64,000 nucleotides of DNA from Pseudomonas fluorescens (GCF_040448305.1 NZ_CP148752.1:3286001-3350000), one strand, 5' to 3'; shown: positions 17,594 through 26,936, counted from the stretch's first letter. A program made the numbers and translations. The notes: generated by a model not told the origin, from the letters alone.

Positions 17594-18832
17594 TTATTTA
17601 GACTTCAATACTTTCGGATTGGAGTTGCCCCAGATCGTGTACAAGTCCGCCAACAATGCGCCGTTGATGGTCTCAAGCTCCGTCTGGGTAATCTCTTCAC
17701 CGCCTTGCTTGCCGTACAAAACGACCTCATCTCCCGCCTGCACGCCTTTGATGCCACTGACGTCCACCATCAACGTGTTCATGGTGACCTTGCCGATCAC
17801 CGGCGCGCGTTGGCCGCGGATCAGCACTGAGGCTTTGTTGGAGAACGCTCTTCGATAACCGTCGGAGTAGCCGGCCGGGATGTTGGCGATCAACGAGTCT
17901 TTGCTCAGGGTAAAGGTGCGGTCGTAGCTGATCGTACTGCCCGCAGGATAGGCGCTGACCGCCGCGACCCGCGATTTGAACTGCATCACCCGTTGAAATT
18001 CGTTATGCCCACCCACTGGGTAGCCATAGAGCGCAGCCCCCGGGCGAACCATGTCCAGCCAACCTTCCGGCACCTCAAGGGTGGTGAAGGTATTGGCGCA
18101 GTGCAGGGTGATCCGGCTGCGGTCCAGTTTGGCGTGCTCGATCAGCCAGCCGGACTGCTCCTTGAACTTGGCCAGACCCTGAAGGACATCCTCGCGTTCC
18201 TCGACCGGGAAGTGGGTCATGATTCCGACGATGTTCAGGTGAGCCAGTCGGGTCAGATCCACCGCCTGTTGTTGTCCTGCAGCCGTGCTCATTTCCAGAC
18301 CGTTGCGGCTCATGCCCGCCGAATTCAGCGCCAGATGAACCGGAAGCTTCACGCCCTGGCGAGTAGCCAGTTCATTGAGCTGACGTGCAACCTCCAGGTT
18401 GCCGACCAGTTCTTCGATGTTGTAGCGCAGTGCATTCTCGACTTCTTCAACAGTAGCGCTGCGCAAACGCATCAGGCGTCCCTTGAAGCCTTTTTCCCGT
18501 GCGACACGCGCCTCCTCGTTGCTCGCCACGCCGATACAGGTGATGCCCATCCGAATGGCGGAAGGGATCAATAATCCAATGCCATTCCCATAAGCATCGG
18601 CTTTCATCACGGCGCACATCTGGCTTTTACCCGCCAGCCGTTGCTGAAGTTTGGTGATGTTTGCTTCGAAGGCGACCTGATCAATCTCCAGCCAGGTATT
18701 GGCCTGACCTGATTGATTGTCGGCGCGAGAATGTTCAGGTGTGGGATCGAGTAAAGGTGCGGCATTGACTACCGGCATCATTGCCGTCAAAGCCAGGGCG
18801 AGCGTCAGCGTGCTGAGCATGAAACGTGGCAT
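17594..18832 (-). CDS. alr: Periplasmic broad-specificity amino-acid racemase (alanine-racemase fold)
   Basis: 412 residues starting with a clear signal peptide (hydrophobic run ending VNAAP), so the enzyme is exported. PLP-binding Lys77 lies in AVMKADAYGNG, the catalytic Tyr in SYDRTFTL, and the C-terminal VSGIKGVQAGDEVVLYG is the usual racemase ending. Exported alanine-racemase-fold proteins with YGNGIGLLIP belong to the Bsr group, which racemises many amino acids, notably Lys and Arg, rather than serving wall synthesis. It is adjacent to ornithine cyclodeaminase and a basic-amino-acid importer. A GGAAGA site supports the start at 18832; an ATG at 18868 would spoil the signal peptide. Confidence 0.9.
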   Translation of the reverse strand: MPRFMLSTLTLALALTAMMPVVNAAPLLDPTPEHSRADNQSGQANTWLEIDQVAFEANITKLQQRLAGKSQMCAVMKADAYGNGIGLLIPSAIRMGITCIGVASNEEARVAREKGFKGRLMRLRSATVEEVENALRYNIEELVGNLEVARQLNELATRQGVKLPVHLALNSAGMSRNGLEMSTAAGQQQAVDLTRLAHLNIVGIMTHFPVEEREDVLQGLAKFKEQSGWLIEHAKLDRSRITLHCANTFTTLEVPEGWLDMVRPGAALYGYPVGGHNEFQRVMQFKSRVAAVSAYPAGSTISYDRTFTLSKDSLIANIPAGYSDGYRRAFSNKASVLIRGQRAPVIGKVTMNTLMVDVSGIKGVQAGDEVVLYGKQGGEEITQTELETINGALLADLYTIWGNSNPKVLKSK

Positions 18833-19081
18833 ATCGAGTCTTCCATAGTGGATGAGGAAAGACCTCATGCTGGCGTGGATTTGGCATCAGCCAGGTCCAT
18901 TGGGCATGGGGCGAACAGCCATGGAATTCTTATGCAACGGCGCCGTTTGTTTATGTGGAACCGGGTGGCTCGCGCAGCGGATGGCGCTGTAAAAAAGGCT
19001 CAAACGACCGAGGGATTGTTCAGGGTTGCGCCTGGCAGCCGAAGGGGCCGCCAGGTGAACGCTTTGAAGTGTCGAGTGGAG

Positions 19082-20128
19082 TTAAGCCCGAAGCCTTGCA
19101 TCGGCTGTTGCAGAAGGCAGCAGCAGCGAGAACAGGTTCTTGGGATCTTGCAGCTCTGGTACCAGTTGGATGTCGCTGCCAATGTTGAGCGTTCGTGCAA
19201 CATCCAGCACATAGCGCAAGGCAGAGTAGTCCTCGATGGCGAAGCCGACCGAGTCGAACAAGGTGACTTCCTCGGCATGCTGGCGACCCTGGGTCTGACC
19301 GTTGATGACTTTCCAGAACTCGATAACCGGTGAGTCGGCGGGCATCTGTTGAATTTCGCCTTCAATGCGGCTTTGCGGTTCGTACTCAACCATGACCCGC
19401 GCACGCTCGACGATGTCCCGGTGCAGTTCGGTCTTGCCGGGACAGTCGCCGCCCACGGCGTTGAGGTGCATCCCGGGCTCGATCATTTCAGGGGTTAAAA
19501 TCGTTGCGTAGGCCTTGTCGGCCGTGACCGTGGTCACGATATCGGCGCCACGTACCGCTTGCGCGACGGATTTGGCAACGGTCACCTGTATGGCGGGGTA
19601 GGCCCGCAGGTTGGCTACCAGCTTCGCCGTTGCCGCTGGATCGATGTCGTAGAGACTGATTTCAGTAATGCCGAGCAGTGTATGAAATGCCAGGGCCTGG
19701 AATTCGCTCTGTGAGCCGTTGCCGATGAGCGCCATTCGGCGACTGTCCGGTCGGGCGAGGTAGCGGGCCGCGAGTGCGGAAGTGGCAGCGGTGCGAATGG
19801 CGGTCGTCAGCGTCATTTCACTCAGCAAAACCGGCTTGCCGGTATCGACGTCTCCCAACGCACCAAACGCCATGACCGTCAGCATGCCATTGTGGGTGTT
19901 CTTCGGATGTCCGTTGACATACTTGAAAGCGTAGAGCGATGCATCAGACACGGGCATCAGCTCGATGACGCCCTCGGGTGAGTGGTTCGCCAGGCGCGCG
20001 CACTTTTCGAAATCCGGCCAGCGTACGTAGTCTTGACGGATGTACTCGGCCATTTCGATCAGGCAACGAGGCAAGCCTTTTTCCTGGACGAGACGGCTCA
20101 GATCATTGACGTCAATGTAACGGGTCAT
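19082..20128 (-). CDS. ocd: Ornithine cyclodeaminase
   Basis: 348 residues. It carries the Rossmann motif ALIGNGSQSEFQ and the catalytic Asp at residue 228 within AVGGDCPGKTELH, the same position as in the structurally studied Pseudomonas putida ornithine cyclodeaminase. The segment VNGHPKNTHNG near 72 and KYVNG fit the substrate site. The enzyme converts L-ornithine to L-proline and ammonia with tightly bound NAD+. It is divergent from a lysine/arginine/ornithine-type importer across a 633-nt spacer and lies downstream of nothing else on its strand. A nearby racemase and arginine-handling genes define an arginine/ornithine catabolic neighbourhood. Confidence 0.95.
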   Translation of the reverse strand: MTRYIDVNDLSRLVQEKGLPRCLIEMAEYIRQDYVRWPDFEKCARLANHSPEGVIELMPVSDASLYAFKYVNGHPKNTHNGMLTVMAFGALGDVDTGKPVLLSEMTLTTAIRTAATSALAARYLARPDSRRMALIGNGSQSEFQALAFHTLLGITEISLYDIDPAATAKLVANLRAYPAIQVTVAKSVAQAVRGADIVTTVTADKAYATILTPEMIEPGMHLNAVGGDCPGKTELHRDIVERARVMVEYEPQSRIEGEIQQMPADSPVIEFWKVINGQTQGRQHAEEVTLFDSVGFAIEDYSALRYVLDVARTLNIGSDIQLVPELQDPKNLFSLLLPSATADARLRA

Positions 20129-20761
20129 ATTGGGTTCCTTTGGGCGTTTTTTGGTGTGCCGGTCTGGACTACCTTGCGCTTTGGCGGCTGAGACTCAGGA
20201 GGTGGTCCATGTGTTTGCAACGGACCTATTGTCGAGGCAATGGAGAGAAGATTTCGGCCAATACCGACCCCGGACACAGCGAGAGAAGTCGAAAAACAGA
20301 CAGCGCACAGCGGAATCGGCCGCGTGACATTTACCAGTCGCACCTCGCTCGCACGGCTCAATCGCGATGTGCTTCACGACGCATCGTCATGCAGATGAAG
20401 TAGAAGGCCAAAAGACAATCACACTTCCTGTGCCGCTCCCTTTAAGTGGAAAAACAGTGACTTACAGCAGACGACAGAATCGGCTGTGCAAGCCATTCAT
20501 TCAGCACAGGCACGCTGTTTGAACGTGGGGTTACGACACCAGCACCCTCCCGGCAATTGGCATTCTGACGGTCCGTTTCAAGCGCTTGTCGTTCGCTGCT
20601 TGAGATGGAGTGCAACTCCGACGACTGGCTGCTTCCGGTCGAAAACAACAACAAAAAACGGCTGCGGTGAAGACCGCATCGACTCTCTGCCCCTGTCAAA
20701 AAGTGTGGTCCGACGCAGGCGCCGGATCGCGATAAATCCAAATAATCCGGGACTCAAGAAA
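20129..20761. promoter_or_regulatory. 633-nt divergent intergenic region between ocd and the importer operon
   Basis: No convincing coding sequence was seen on either strand. The region must contain promoters for ocd (leftward) and for the binding-protein gene (rightward). I looked for ArgR- or Lrp-type boxes and found nothing clear enough to name. A short local hairpin, GCTGCGG-tgaaga-CCGCATC, lies about 90 nt upstream of the binding-protein start. Confidence 0.4.
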
Positions 20762-21541
20762 ATGAACATCAAATGGCTGACTTTGCCGGCACTCGCGTTG
20801 CTATGCTGCACCACGGGCGCCAGTGCCAAGGAATGGAAGGAGCTGCGATTTGGCGTCAACCCAAGCTACCCACCCTTTGAATCCACCACGGCCGATGGTG
20901 GGGTCCAGGGCTTCGGCGTGGATCTGGGCAATGCAATATGTGCCGAGTTGAAACTGACCTGTGTGTGGGTCAGCAATGATTTCGACGGGTTGATTCCGGG
21001 GCTCAAGGCCGGCAAGTTCGATGCCATCGAATCTTCGATGACTGTTACCGACGCGCGCAAAAAACAGATCGACTTTACCGATCGCCTGTACGCCGGACCG
21101 ACCGCCATCGTTACCCGCAAAGACTCCGGACTGCTGCCTACCGCCGAGTCGCTGCGCGGCAAAACCATCGGTTACATGCAGGGCACGATTCAGGAAACCT
21201 ACGCCAAGGCCAAACTGGCGCCGGGCGGGGTGAAACTGCGGGCCTACCAGAATCAGGATCAGGTCTATGCCGACCTGGTATTTGGCCGTCTCGATGCGTC
21301 GATCCAGGACAAGCTGCAAGCGCAGATGAGTTTCCTGACCTCGCCACAAGGGGCGGACTTCCACAACAGTGAAGGCATCAGCGACCCGTTGGTGCCGGCA
21401 GAGATCGCCATTGGTGTGCGCAAGGACAACGAAGAGCTCAAAGGCATGCTCAACGCCGCCATCAAGGCCCTGCACGACAAGGGCATCTATGCGCAGATCC
21501 AGCAGAAACACTTCGGTGACCTGGACCTCTACAACAACTGA
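20762..21541 (+). CDS. Basic amino-acid ABC transporter substrate-binding protein (ArgT/HisJ type)
   Basis: 259 residues with a signal peptide (MNIKWLTLPALALLCCTTGASA, cleaved before KEWKEL). Family landmarks are LRFGVNPSYPPFES, GFGVDLGNAICAEL, WVSNDFDGLIPGLKAGKFD and AIGVRKDNEELKG. Binding proteins of this group take lysine, arginine, ornithine or histidine. First gene of a four-gene importer operon ending at 23851. A hairpin lies just after the stop codon, which commonly keeps binding-protein mRNA more abundant than permease mRNA. Upstream in-frame codons to 20486 are not used, as they would precede the signal peptide. Confidence 0.93.
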   Translation: MNIKWLTLPALALLCCTTGASAKEWKELRFGVNPSYPPFESTTADGGVQGFGVDLGNAICAELKLTCVWVSNDFDGLIPGLKAGKFDAIESSMTVTDARKKQIDFTDRLYAGPTAIVTRKDSGLLPTAESLRGKTIGYMQGTIQETYAKAKLAPGGVKLRAYQNQDQVYADLVFGRLDASIQDKLQAQMSFLTSPQGADFHNSEGISDPLVPAEIAIGVRKDNEELKGMLNAAIKALHDKGIYAQIQQKHFGDLDLYNN

Positions 21542-21551
21542 TCCTCGCGTC

Positions 21552-21576
21552 CCGGTCGCTGTGTTGCAGCGACCGG
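21552..21576 (+). terminator. Intra-operon hairpin after the binding-protein gene
   Basis: CCGGTCGCT, loop GTGTTGC, AGCGACCGG: a perfect 9-bp stem 10 nt past the stop codon and 24 nt before the permease start. Without a U-run it probably stabilises the upstream transcript or attenuates the downstream one. Confidence 0.55.
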
Positions 21577-21600
21577 GGCGCATCAAGACAGGTGACTGGC

Positions 21601-22326
21601 GTGAATTCCTTCCTGAACGTTCTGGGGGTCGACCTTTCGGCCCTGCAAGGCTATGGCCCTTTGTTGCTGCACGGCACCTGGGTCACCCTCAAACTGTCGG
21701 CGCTTGCGCTTCTGGTGAGCATGGCGCTGGGGCTGCTCGGCGCGGCGGCCAAGCTGTCGCCGCTGAAGCTGTTGAATCTGCCGGCGACCATTTACACGAC
21801 ATTGATCCGTGGCGTGCCCGACCTGGTGTTGATGCTGCTGATTTTCTACAGCCTGCAAGGCTGGCTCAGCGCCCTGACCGAGTCCATGGGCTGGCCCTAC
21901 ATGGAAATCGACCCATTCGTGGCCGGGATCATCACCCTTGGTTTTATCTACGGGGCGTATTTCACCGAGACCTTTCGCGGGGCGATTCTGAGTGTGCCAC
22001 GCGGGCAGGAGGAAGCCGCGGCGTGCTTTGGCCTGAACCGTTGGCAGCGTTTTCGTTTCGTGGTGTTCCCGCAAATGATGCGTTTCGCCTTGCCGAGCCT
22101 TGGCAACAACTGGCTGGTGCTGCTCAAGGCCACGGCGCTGGTATCGATCATTGGTTTGTCGGACCTGGTCAAGGTCGCGCAGGAGGCCGGCAAAAGCACG
22201 TTCAATATGCTTGATTTCCTGTTGCTGGCCGCAGCGCTTTACTTGCTGATCACCAGCGCTTCGAACTATGTCTTGCGCGTGCTGGAACGGCGCTACAACC
22301 AGGGTGTGCGGGGGATGGCGCGATGA
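21601..22326 (+). CDS. Basic amino-acid ABC transporter permease (HisQ type)
   Basis: 241 residues from a GTG start preceded by AGGTGA. Five predicted membrane helices; the EAA loop reads CFGLNRWQRFRFVVFPQMMRF. The segment IRGVPDLVLMLLIFYS is the conserved HisQ/ArtQ core. It forms the inner-membrane channel with the next gene, with which it overlaps by four bases (ATGA), indicating coupled translation. An earlier in-frame GTG at 21592 is too close to the ribosome site to be the start. Confidence 0.93.
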   Translation: MNSFLNVLGVDLSALQGYGPLLLHGTWVTLKLSALALLVSMALGLLGAAAKLSPLKLLNLPATIYTTLIRGVPDLVLMLLIFYSLQGWLSALTESMGWPYMEIDPFVAGIITLGFIYGAYFTETFRGAILSVPRGQEEAAACFGLNRWQRFRFVVFPQMMRFALPSLGNNWLVLLKATALVSIIGLSDLVKVAQEAGKSTFNMLDFLLLAAALYLLITSASNYVLRVLERRYNQGVRGMAR

Positions 22327-23033
22327 TCGAGTTGATTGCCGAATACTGGAGACCCTTTCTGTTCAGCGACGGCGAGACCCTCACCGGGTTGGCCATGACC
22401 CTGTGGCTGTTGGTGGCGAGTATTGCCATGGGCTTTTTCCTGTCGTTGCCCCTGGCGATCTTGCGCGTCTCGCGCTGGGGCTTTTTGCGTTGGCCGGTTC
22501 AGCTGTTTACCTACATCTTTCGCGGCACGCCGTTGTATATCCAGTTGCTGATTTGCTACAGCGGGATCTACGGCATTGCCGTGGTCCGTTCGCAGCCATT
22601 GCTCGAAGCGTTTTTCCGCGACGCCATGAATTGCACCTTGCTGGCGTTCACCCTCAACACCTGCGCCTACACCGTGGAAATCTTCGCCGGAGCGATCCGC
22701 AGCATTCCCTACGGTGAAATCGAAGCGGCCCATGCCTACGGCCTGAGTGGCTGGCGCCTGTATCTGCAACTGATCCTGCCTTCGGCGCTGCGCCGTGCGC
22801 TGCCGTACTACAGCAACGAAGTGATCCTGATGTTGCACGCGACTTCGGTGGCGTTCACCGCGACGATTCCGGACATCCTGAAAATCGCCCGGGACGCCAA
22901 TGCCGCGACCTTCATGACGTTTCAGGCTTTCGGTATCGCCGGTCTGCTGTACCTCGTGCTGTCGTTCGGGCTGGTCGGCGCGTTCCGCCTGGCGGAGAAG
23001 CGCTGGCTGAGCTTCCTCGGTCCGGCTCACTGA
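22323..23033 (+). CDS. Basic amino-acid ABC transporter permease (HisM type)
   Basis: 236 residues, multi-spanning. FRGTPLYIQLLICYSGIYG is the HisM/ArtM signature and the EAA loop is AYGLSGWRLYLQLILPSAL. Partner of the HisQ-type permease through an ATGA overlap. The ATPase gene follows after 56 nt. Length and motif order are normal for the family. Confidence 0.93.
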   Translation: MIELIAEYWRPFLFSDGETLTGLAMTLWLLVASIAMGFFLSLPLAILRVSRWGFLRWPVQLFTYIFRGTPLYIQLLICYSGIYGIAVVRSQPLLEAFFRDAMNCTLLAFTLNTCAYTVEIFAGAIRSIPYGEIEAAHAYGLSGWRLYLQLILPSALRRALPYYSNEVILMLHATSVAFTATIPDILKIARDANAATFMTFQAFGIAGLLYLVLSFGLVGAFRLAEKRWLSFLGPAH

Positions 23034-23089
23034 CTTCCATCATTTATCCAGAGCGGCGCCGATAAGCGTGCCGCTCCAGGAGTACTCGC

Positions 23090-23851
23090 ATGTACAAACT
23101 CACGGTTGAAAATCTGTATAAACGTTTTGGTGACAATGAAGTGCTCAAGGGCGTCTCATTAAACGCGAGGGCAGGGGACGTGGTGAGCATGATCGGTGCC
23201 AGCGGTTCGGGCAAAAGCACCATGCTGCGCTGCATCAACTTTCTGGAACGGGCGGACGAAGGCGCCATTGCTCTGGATGGCGAGCGAGTGCTCACCCGTC
23301 AGGGTGTCGGTGGCATGCGTGTCGCCAACCCGAAGCAATTGCAGCGCTTGCGCACGCGACTGGCGATGGTGTTCCAGCACTTCAACCTGTGGAGCCACCT
23401 GACAGTACTGGAGAACATCGTGCTGGCGCCGTGTCGAGTCCTGGGCATGAGTCGCAAGGCCGCCGAGGAGAGCGCGCGGGCGTATCTGGACAAGGTCGGC
23501 CTACCGCAACGGGTGGCCGATCAGTACCCGGCGTTTCTGTCGGGCGGGCAGCAACAACGGGTGGCGATTGCCCGTGCCCTGGCGGTGGAACCCGAAATCC
23601 TGTTGTTCGACGAGCCAACTTCGGCACTCGACCCGGAACTGGTGGGTGAAGTGCTGAAGGTGATTCAGGCACTGGCCGAAGAAGGCCGGACCATGTTGAT
23701 GGTGACCCACGAAATGGGGTTTGCCCGGCAGGTCTCAAGCCAGGTGTTGTTCCTGCATCAGGGCCGTGTCGAGGAGCAGGGTGATGCTACGATACTCGAC
23801 CGGCCAAACAGTGAACGTTTGCAGCAATTTCTATCGGGTCGTTTGAAGTGA
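23090..23851 (+). CDS. Basic amino-acid ABC transporter ATP-binding protein (HisP type)
   Basis: 253 residues. Walker A GASGSGKS, Q-loop VFQHFNLWSHL, signature LSGGQQQRV, Walker [14 protein letters not shown] and VTHEMGFA are all intact. The insert VLTRQGVGGMRVANPKQLQRL between Walker A and the Q-loop is typical of HisP rather than GlnQ, supporting a histidine/lysine/arginine/ornithine importer. It closes the operon 20762-23851. The Lrp-type regulator starts only 12 nt further on and is probably cotranscribed. Confidence 0.94.
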   Translation: MYKLTVENLYKRFGDNEVLKGVSLNARAGDVVSMIGASGSGKSTMLRCINFLERADEGAIALDGERVLTRQGVGGMRVANPKQLQRLRTRLAMVFQHFNLWSHLTVLENIVLAPCRVLGMSRKAAEESARAYLDKVGLPQRVADQYPAFLSGGQQQRVAIARALAVEPEILLFDEPTSALDPELVGEVLKVIQALAEEGRTMLMVTHEMGFARQVSSQVLFLHQGRVEEQGDATILDRPNSERLQQFLSGRLK

Positions 23852-23863
23852 GGCAAGGCGTAC

Positions 23864-24343
23864 ATGGCGGATATCCGCGATCTGTCGATCGTGCTTGATC
23901 GTATCGATCAGGCAATCATTGAAGTGTTGCGCCACGAAGGGCGCATCACCTATCAAAAGCTGTCCGAACGCGTGCACCTGACCCCCAGGCCTTGCCTGGA
24001 ACGGGTGCGCAAGCTCGAACAGCTTGGGGTCATTCGCGGCTATGGCGCGATTCTCGATGAGAAGAAACTGACGCCGGGCTTGTCGTTGCTGGTGCTGGTG
24101 GCGTTGTCGAACCAGAGCGGACGCGCGGCGCAAAAGGCCTTCGAAGCCAAGGTCCGCGCCTGCCCGCAGGTGCTGGAATGTCGCCTGATCAGCGGCGCGT
24201 TCGACTACAGCCTGCGCATGCGCTGCCGTGACATGGAGCATTACCGGGTGTTGACCGAAGTCTGGTTTGACGACCCGGATTTACACATCGACAAACTGGT
24301 CAGCCACCCGGAGCTGGCGATGGTCAAGACCACGATGGAATAG
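23864..24343 (+). CDS. Lrp/AsnC-family transcriptional regulator
   Basis: 159 residues. The N-terminal helix-turn-helix (LDRIDQAIIEVLRHEGRITY, then LSERVHLTPRPCLERVRKLEQ) and the C-terminal RAM ligand domain (VLVALSNQSG, LISGAFDYSLRMRCRDMEHY) are complete. Members respond to amino acids. It is 12 nt behind the HisP-type ATPase and upstream of CtlX and AstA-like genes, so it probably adjusts uptake and degradation of arginine or ornithine. A REP pair follows, suggesting its transcript ends there. Confidence 0.92.
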   Translation: MADIRDLSIVLDRIDQAIIEVLRHEGRITYQKLSERVHLTPRPCLERVRKLEQLGVIRGYGAILDEKKLTPGLSLLVLVALSNQSGRAAQKAFEAKVRACPQVLECRLISGAFDYSLRMRCRDMEHYRVLTEVWFDDPDLHIDKLVSHPELAMVKTTME

Positions 24344-24362
24344 GCATCGAACGACGTACAAC

Positions 24363-24468
24363 CTGTGGGAGCGGGCTTGCTCGCGAAGGCGATGTGTCAG
24401 TCGACATTGATGTTGGATGACACTCCGCCTTCGCGAGCAAGTCGGATCGCCGCACCGCCGCTCCCACA
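24363..24468. repeat. REP pair (REPIN-like) of Pseudomonas type
   Basis: CTGTGGGAGCGGGCTTGCTCGCGAAGGCG at the left and CGCCTTCGCGAGCAAG...GCCGCTCCCAC at the right form two imperfect inverted REP units around a ~40-nt core. It lies in the gap between the Lrp-type regulator and ctlX. Such elements often act as transcript 3' ends. Confidence 0.8.
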
Positions 24469-24611
24469 TTTGATTTGTGTCGTTCACCGAATCGGCTGAA
24501 GGGGTCAGAATCTTCAGCCGTTTCCATCAGCGCAAAAGCCGTTATCAACCGGGTTTTTCCCACCTCGAAACAGACAATGAGCCTCTCTCGCCCCTCATTG
24601 AGTCTGTGCCC

Positions 24612-25550
24612 ATGCAAACCACCAATACGGTATTAATGATTCGCCCGACACGTTTCTCCTTCAATCAGGACACGGCGGCGAACAACCGTTTCCAGCGTCC
24701 GGCAACGGTTGCCGAAGACGTACAACTCAAGGCCCTTGCCGAGTTCGATGGCTATGTTGACGCATTGCGTCGGCACGACGTTGAAGTCCTGGTGCACAAC
24801 GATCGCGAAGCGCCGCATACCCCGGACTCGATCTTCCCCAACAACTGGTGGAGCAGCCACCCGGATGGCACCTTGGTCCTGTATCCGATGCAGGGCCACA
24901 ACCGGCGTCTGGAGCGGGACAAAGGTGTACTCGACGGGTTGCTGGGTGAATACCGGGTCGAGCAGTTGCTGGACCTGTCCAGCCTCGAAGAGCAGGAGGT
25001 GTTCCTGGAGGGCACCGGCAGCATGGTCCTGGATCGGCAACAGCGGATCTGCTACGCCGGGTACTCGACCCGTACCCACGCCCGCGCCCTGGATCAGCTG
25101 GTCACCCATCTGGGCTATGAACTGTGTGCGTTCAACGCGGTGGACCGCCAGGGCGTGGCGATTTATCACACCAACGTCATGATGAGTGTCGGCACCCGCC
25201 TGGCGGTGGCCTGCCTGGCGTCCGTGCCCCATCCGGGCGAAAGTGCGGCGCTGCGTAACCGACTCGAAACCAGCGGTAAACAGGTCATCGCCTTGAATTG
25301 GGCGCAACTGGAGTCCTTTGCCGGCAACATGCTCGAAGTGCACAACGCAGCGGGTGAGCCGCTGCTGGTGATGTCGCGTACGGCCTGGCAATCGCTGGAC
25401 GCCAATCAGCGTCGCTTGATCGAAGCTCACACCACGCCGTTGCCGGTGAACATCGACACCATCGAGCGCATCGGTGGCGGCAGCGCGCGCTGCATGCTGG
25501 CCGAGGTGTTCCTGCCCAGGCATTCGTCCACCCAGGAACAAGTGCGATGA
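24612..25550 (+). CDS. ctlX: Amidinotransferase-fold citrulline hydrolase (CtlX)
   Basis: 312 residues from the ATG at 24612, beginning MQTTNTVLMIRPTRF; the open frame further upstream runs into the REP pair and is not coding. Family landmarks are SIFPNNWWSSH near 73, EGTGSMVLD near 133, His186 in YHTNVMMSVG and Cys294 near the end in SARCMLAEVF, which make up the catalytic set of the pentein (arginine deiminase/amidinotransferase) fold. CtlX proteins are described as citrulline-hydrolysing enzymes feeding ornithine formation. Beside ornithine cyclodeaminase and a basic amino-acid importer this fits well. It overlaps the next gene by 4 nt. Confidence 0.85.
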   Translation: MQTTNTVLMIRPTRFSFNQDTAANNRFQRPATVAEDVQLKALAEFDGYVDALRRHDVEVLVHNDREAPHTPDSIFPNNWWSSHPDGTLVLYPMQGHNRRLERDKGVLDGLLGEYRVEQLLDLSSLEEQEVFLEGTGSMVLDRQQRICYAGYSTRTHARALDQLVTHLGYELCAFNAVDRQGVAIYHTNVMMSVGTRLAVACLASVPHPGESAALRNRLETSGKQVIALNWAQLESFAGNMLEVHNAAGEPLLVMSRTAWQSLDANQRRLIEAHTTPLPVNIDTIERIGGGSARCMLAEVFLPRHSSTQEQVR

Positions 25551-26581
25551 TCGTCCGCCCTGCAACGCCTGACGATCTGCCGGCTCTACTGGCCTTGGCC
25601 CATAGTGCCGGCACCGGGTTGACCACCTTGCCGGCTGATGCGTCGCGACTGCGCCAGCGCCTGGAATGGGCGGCCAAAACCTTCGCCGGCGAAGCCGAGC
25701 GTGCCGATGCCGATTACCTGTTTGTGCTGGAGAACGAACACAATAAAGCGGTGGGTATCTGTGCCCTGGCGGGTGCTGTCGGCCTGCGGGAGCCCTGGTA
25801 CAACTACCGCGTGGGCCTGTTCGTCGCAGCGTCGAAAAACCTGGGTATCAATCAACAGCTGCCAACGTTGTTTCTAGGCAACGACATGACAGGCCATTCC
25901 GAGCTGTGTTCGCTGTTTTTACACGCCGATCACCGCAGTGGTCTGAATGGTCGTTTGTTGTCGAAGGCGCGCTTCCTGTTTCTGGCGGAGTTTCGTGATC
26001 GCTTCGGTGACAAGGTCATTGCGGAAATGCGCGGTTATTCGGATGAAGAGGGCGTTTCACCGTTCTGGGAAGGCCTGGGACGGCACTTCTTCAAGATGGA
26101 TTTTGCCGATGCCGACTACCTCACCGGGTTGGGCAACAAGACCTTCATCGCGGAACTGATGCCCAAGTTTCCGCTGCCAACCTGCCTGTTGCCGGAGGGG
26201 GCACGAACGGTCATCGGAAGGGTTCACCCAAACACCGAACCGGCGCTGGGTATGCTCAAGGCTGAAGGATTCGAGCATCGTGACTACATCGACATTTTCG
26301 ACGGTGGTCCGCTGATCGAATGCGCCACCGGGGATATTCGTGCGGTGCGCGATAGCCAGGTGCTGCAACTGAGCATTGGCACACCGGGGGAGCACGCGGC
26401 GACTTACTTGATTCATAACCGTCAGTTTGCCGATTGCCGGATCACTGCGGCAGCGGCGCGAGTTGCAGCCGGTACGCTGATTGTCGACGCTCAAGTCGCC
26501 ATGGCGTTGGGCTTGATTGCGGGGGCTTCGGTGCGGGCGGTGAGTCTGGCAGTGCCTGCCTTGCAACAATCAGCGGCTTAG
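25547..26581 (+). CDS. astA: Arginine/ornithine N-succinyltransferase family protein
   Basis: 344 residues, normal length for AstA/AruF/AruG. The start MIVRPATPDDLPAL leads into an acetyltransferase-like fold; LGNDMTGHSELCSLFL near 105, AEMRGYSDEEGVSPFWEGLG near 163 and HPNTEPALGMLKAEGF near 226 are conserved family blocks. The enzyme transfers succinyl from succinyl-CoA to the alpha-amino group of arginine or ornithine, the first step of the AST pathway. The remaining pathway genes (astB-E) are not in this window, so this is probably a separate paralog serving the ctlX/ocd neighbourhood. Translation is coupled to ctlX by an ATGA overlap. Confidence 0.88.
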   Translation: MIVRPATPDDLPALLALAHSAGTGLTTLPADASRLRQRLEWAAKTFAGEAERADADYLFVLENEHNKAVGICALAGAVGLREPWYNYRVGLFVAASKNLGINQQLPTLFLGNDMTGHSELCSLFLHADHRSGLNGRLLSKARFLFLAEFRDRFGDKVIAEMRGYSDEEGVSPFWEGLGRHFFKMDFADADYLTGLGNKTFIAELMPKFPLPTCLLPEGARTVIGRVHPNTEPALGMLKAEGFEHRDYIDIFDGGPLIECATGDIRAVRDSQVLQLSIGTPGEHAATYLIHNRQFADCRITAAAARVAAGTLIVDAQVAMALGLIAGASVRAVSLAVPALQQSAA

Positions 26582-26592
26582 ATAACCGGCAG

Positions 26593-26689
26593 AAAAAGAT
26601 CGCAGCCGGCGGCAGCCCCTGCAGGTGCGCATTCATCTCGTTTTAGAGGTGAGCGCGGTGAACGGAGCTGTTGCCGGCTACGATTTTTT
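26593..26689. repeat. REP-like inverted pair and likely transcript end
   Basis: AAAAAGATCGCAGCCGGCGG...C and G...CTGTTGCCGGCTACGATTTTTT face each other across ~50 nt. The T-run on the right makes a rightward terminator after the astA-like gene plausible. The rest of the gap to 26936 shows nothing codable. Confidence 0.7.
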
Positions 26690-26936
26690 GAGATTGTGGA
26701 CCTCAGAACCTGAAGCGGGGATCTGCCTCAATACGTGATTTAACTTGTGGGCGATGTTGAACGTTCATGAGTCGTCCCAAGCCTCTAGCACCGTGGGCTC
26801 CACGGTCAAATACAGGTGCACTTGTTCACAGATTTATGTTCATGAGGAGCCCTCAATTATCTATAGAAGGCTTTTTCTGGAATTAGTACCGCGCCTGCCT
26901 GGCGCAGACTGAGAAGTTACTGGGACTGAGGGCACC

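Noticed and set aside
20129..20761. ArgR or Lrp binding boxes upstream of the importer
   Set aside because: Only partial matches were seen, no better than expected in a region of this size.
24633..25565. Leftward open frame opposite ctlX
   Set aside because: The plus strand carries a complete CtlX with catalytic His and Cys; the opposite frame is a GC-rich shadow.
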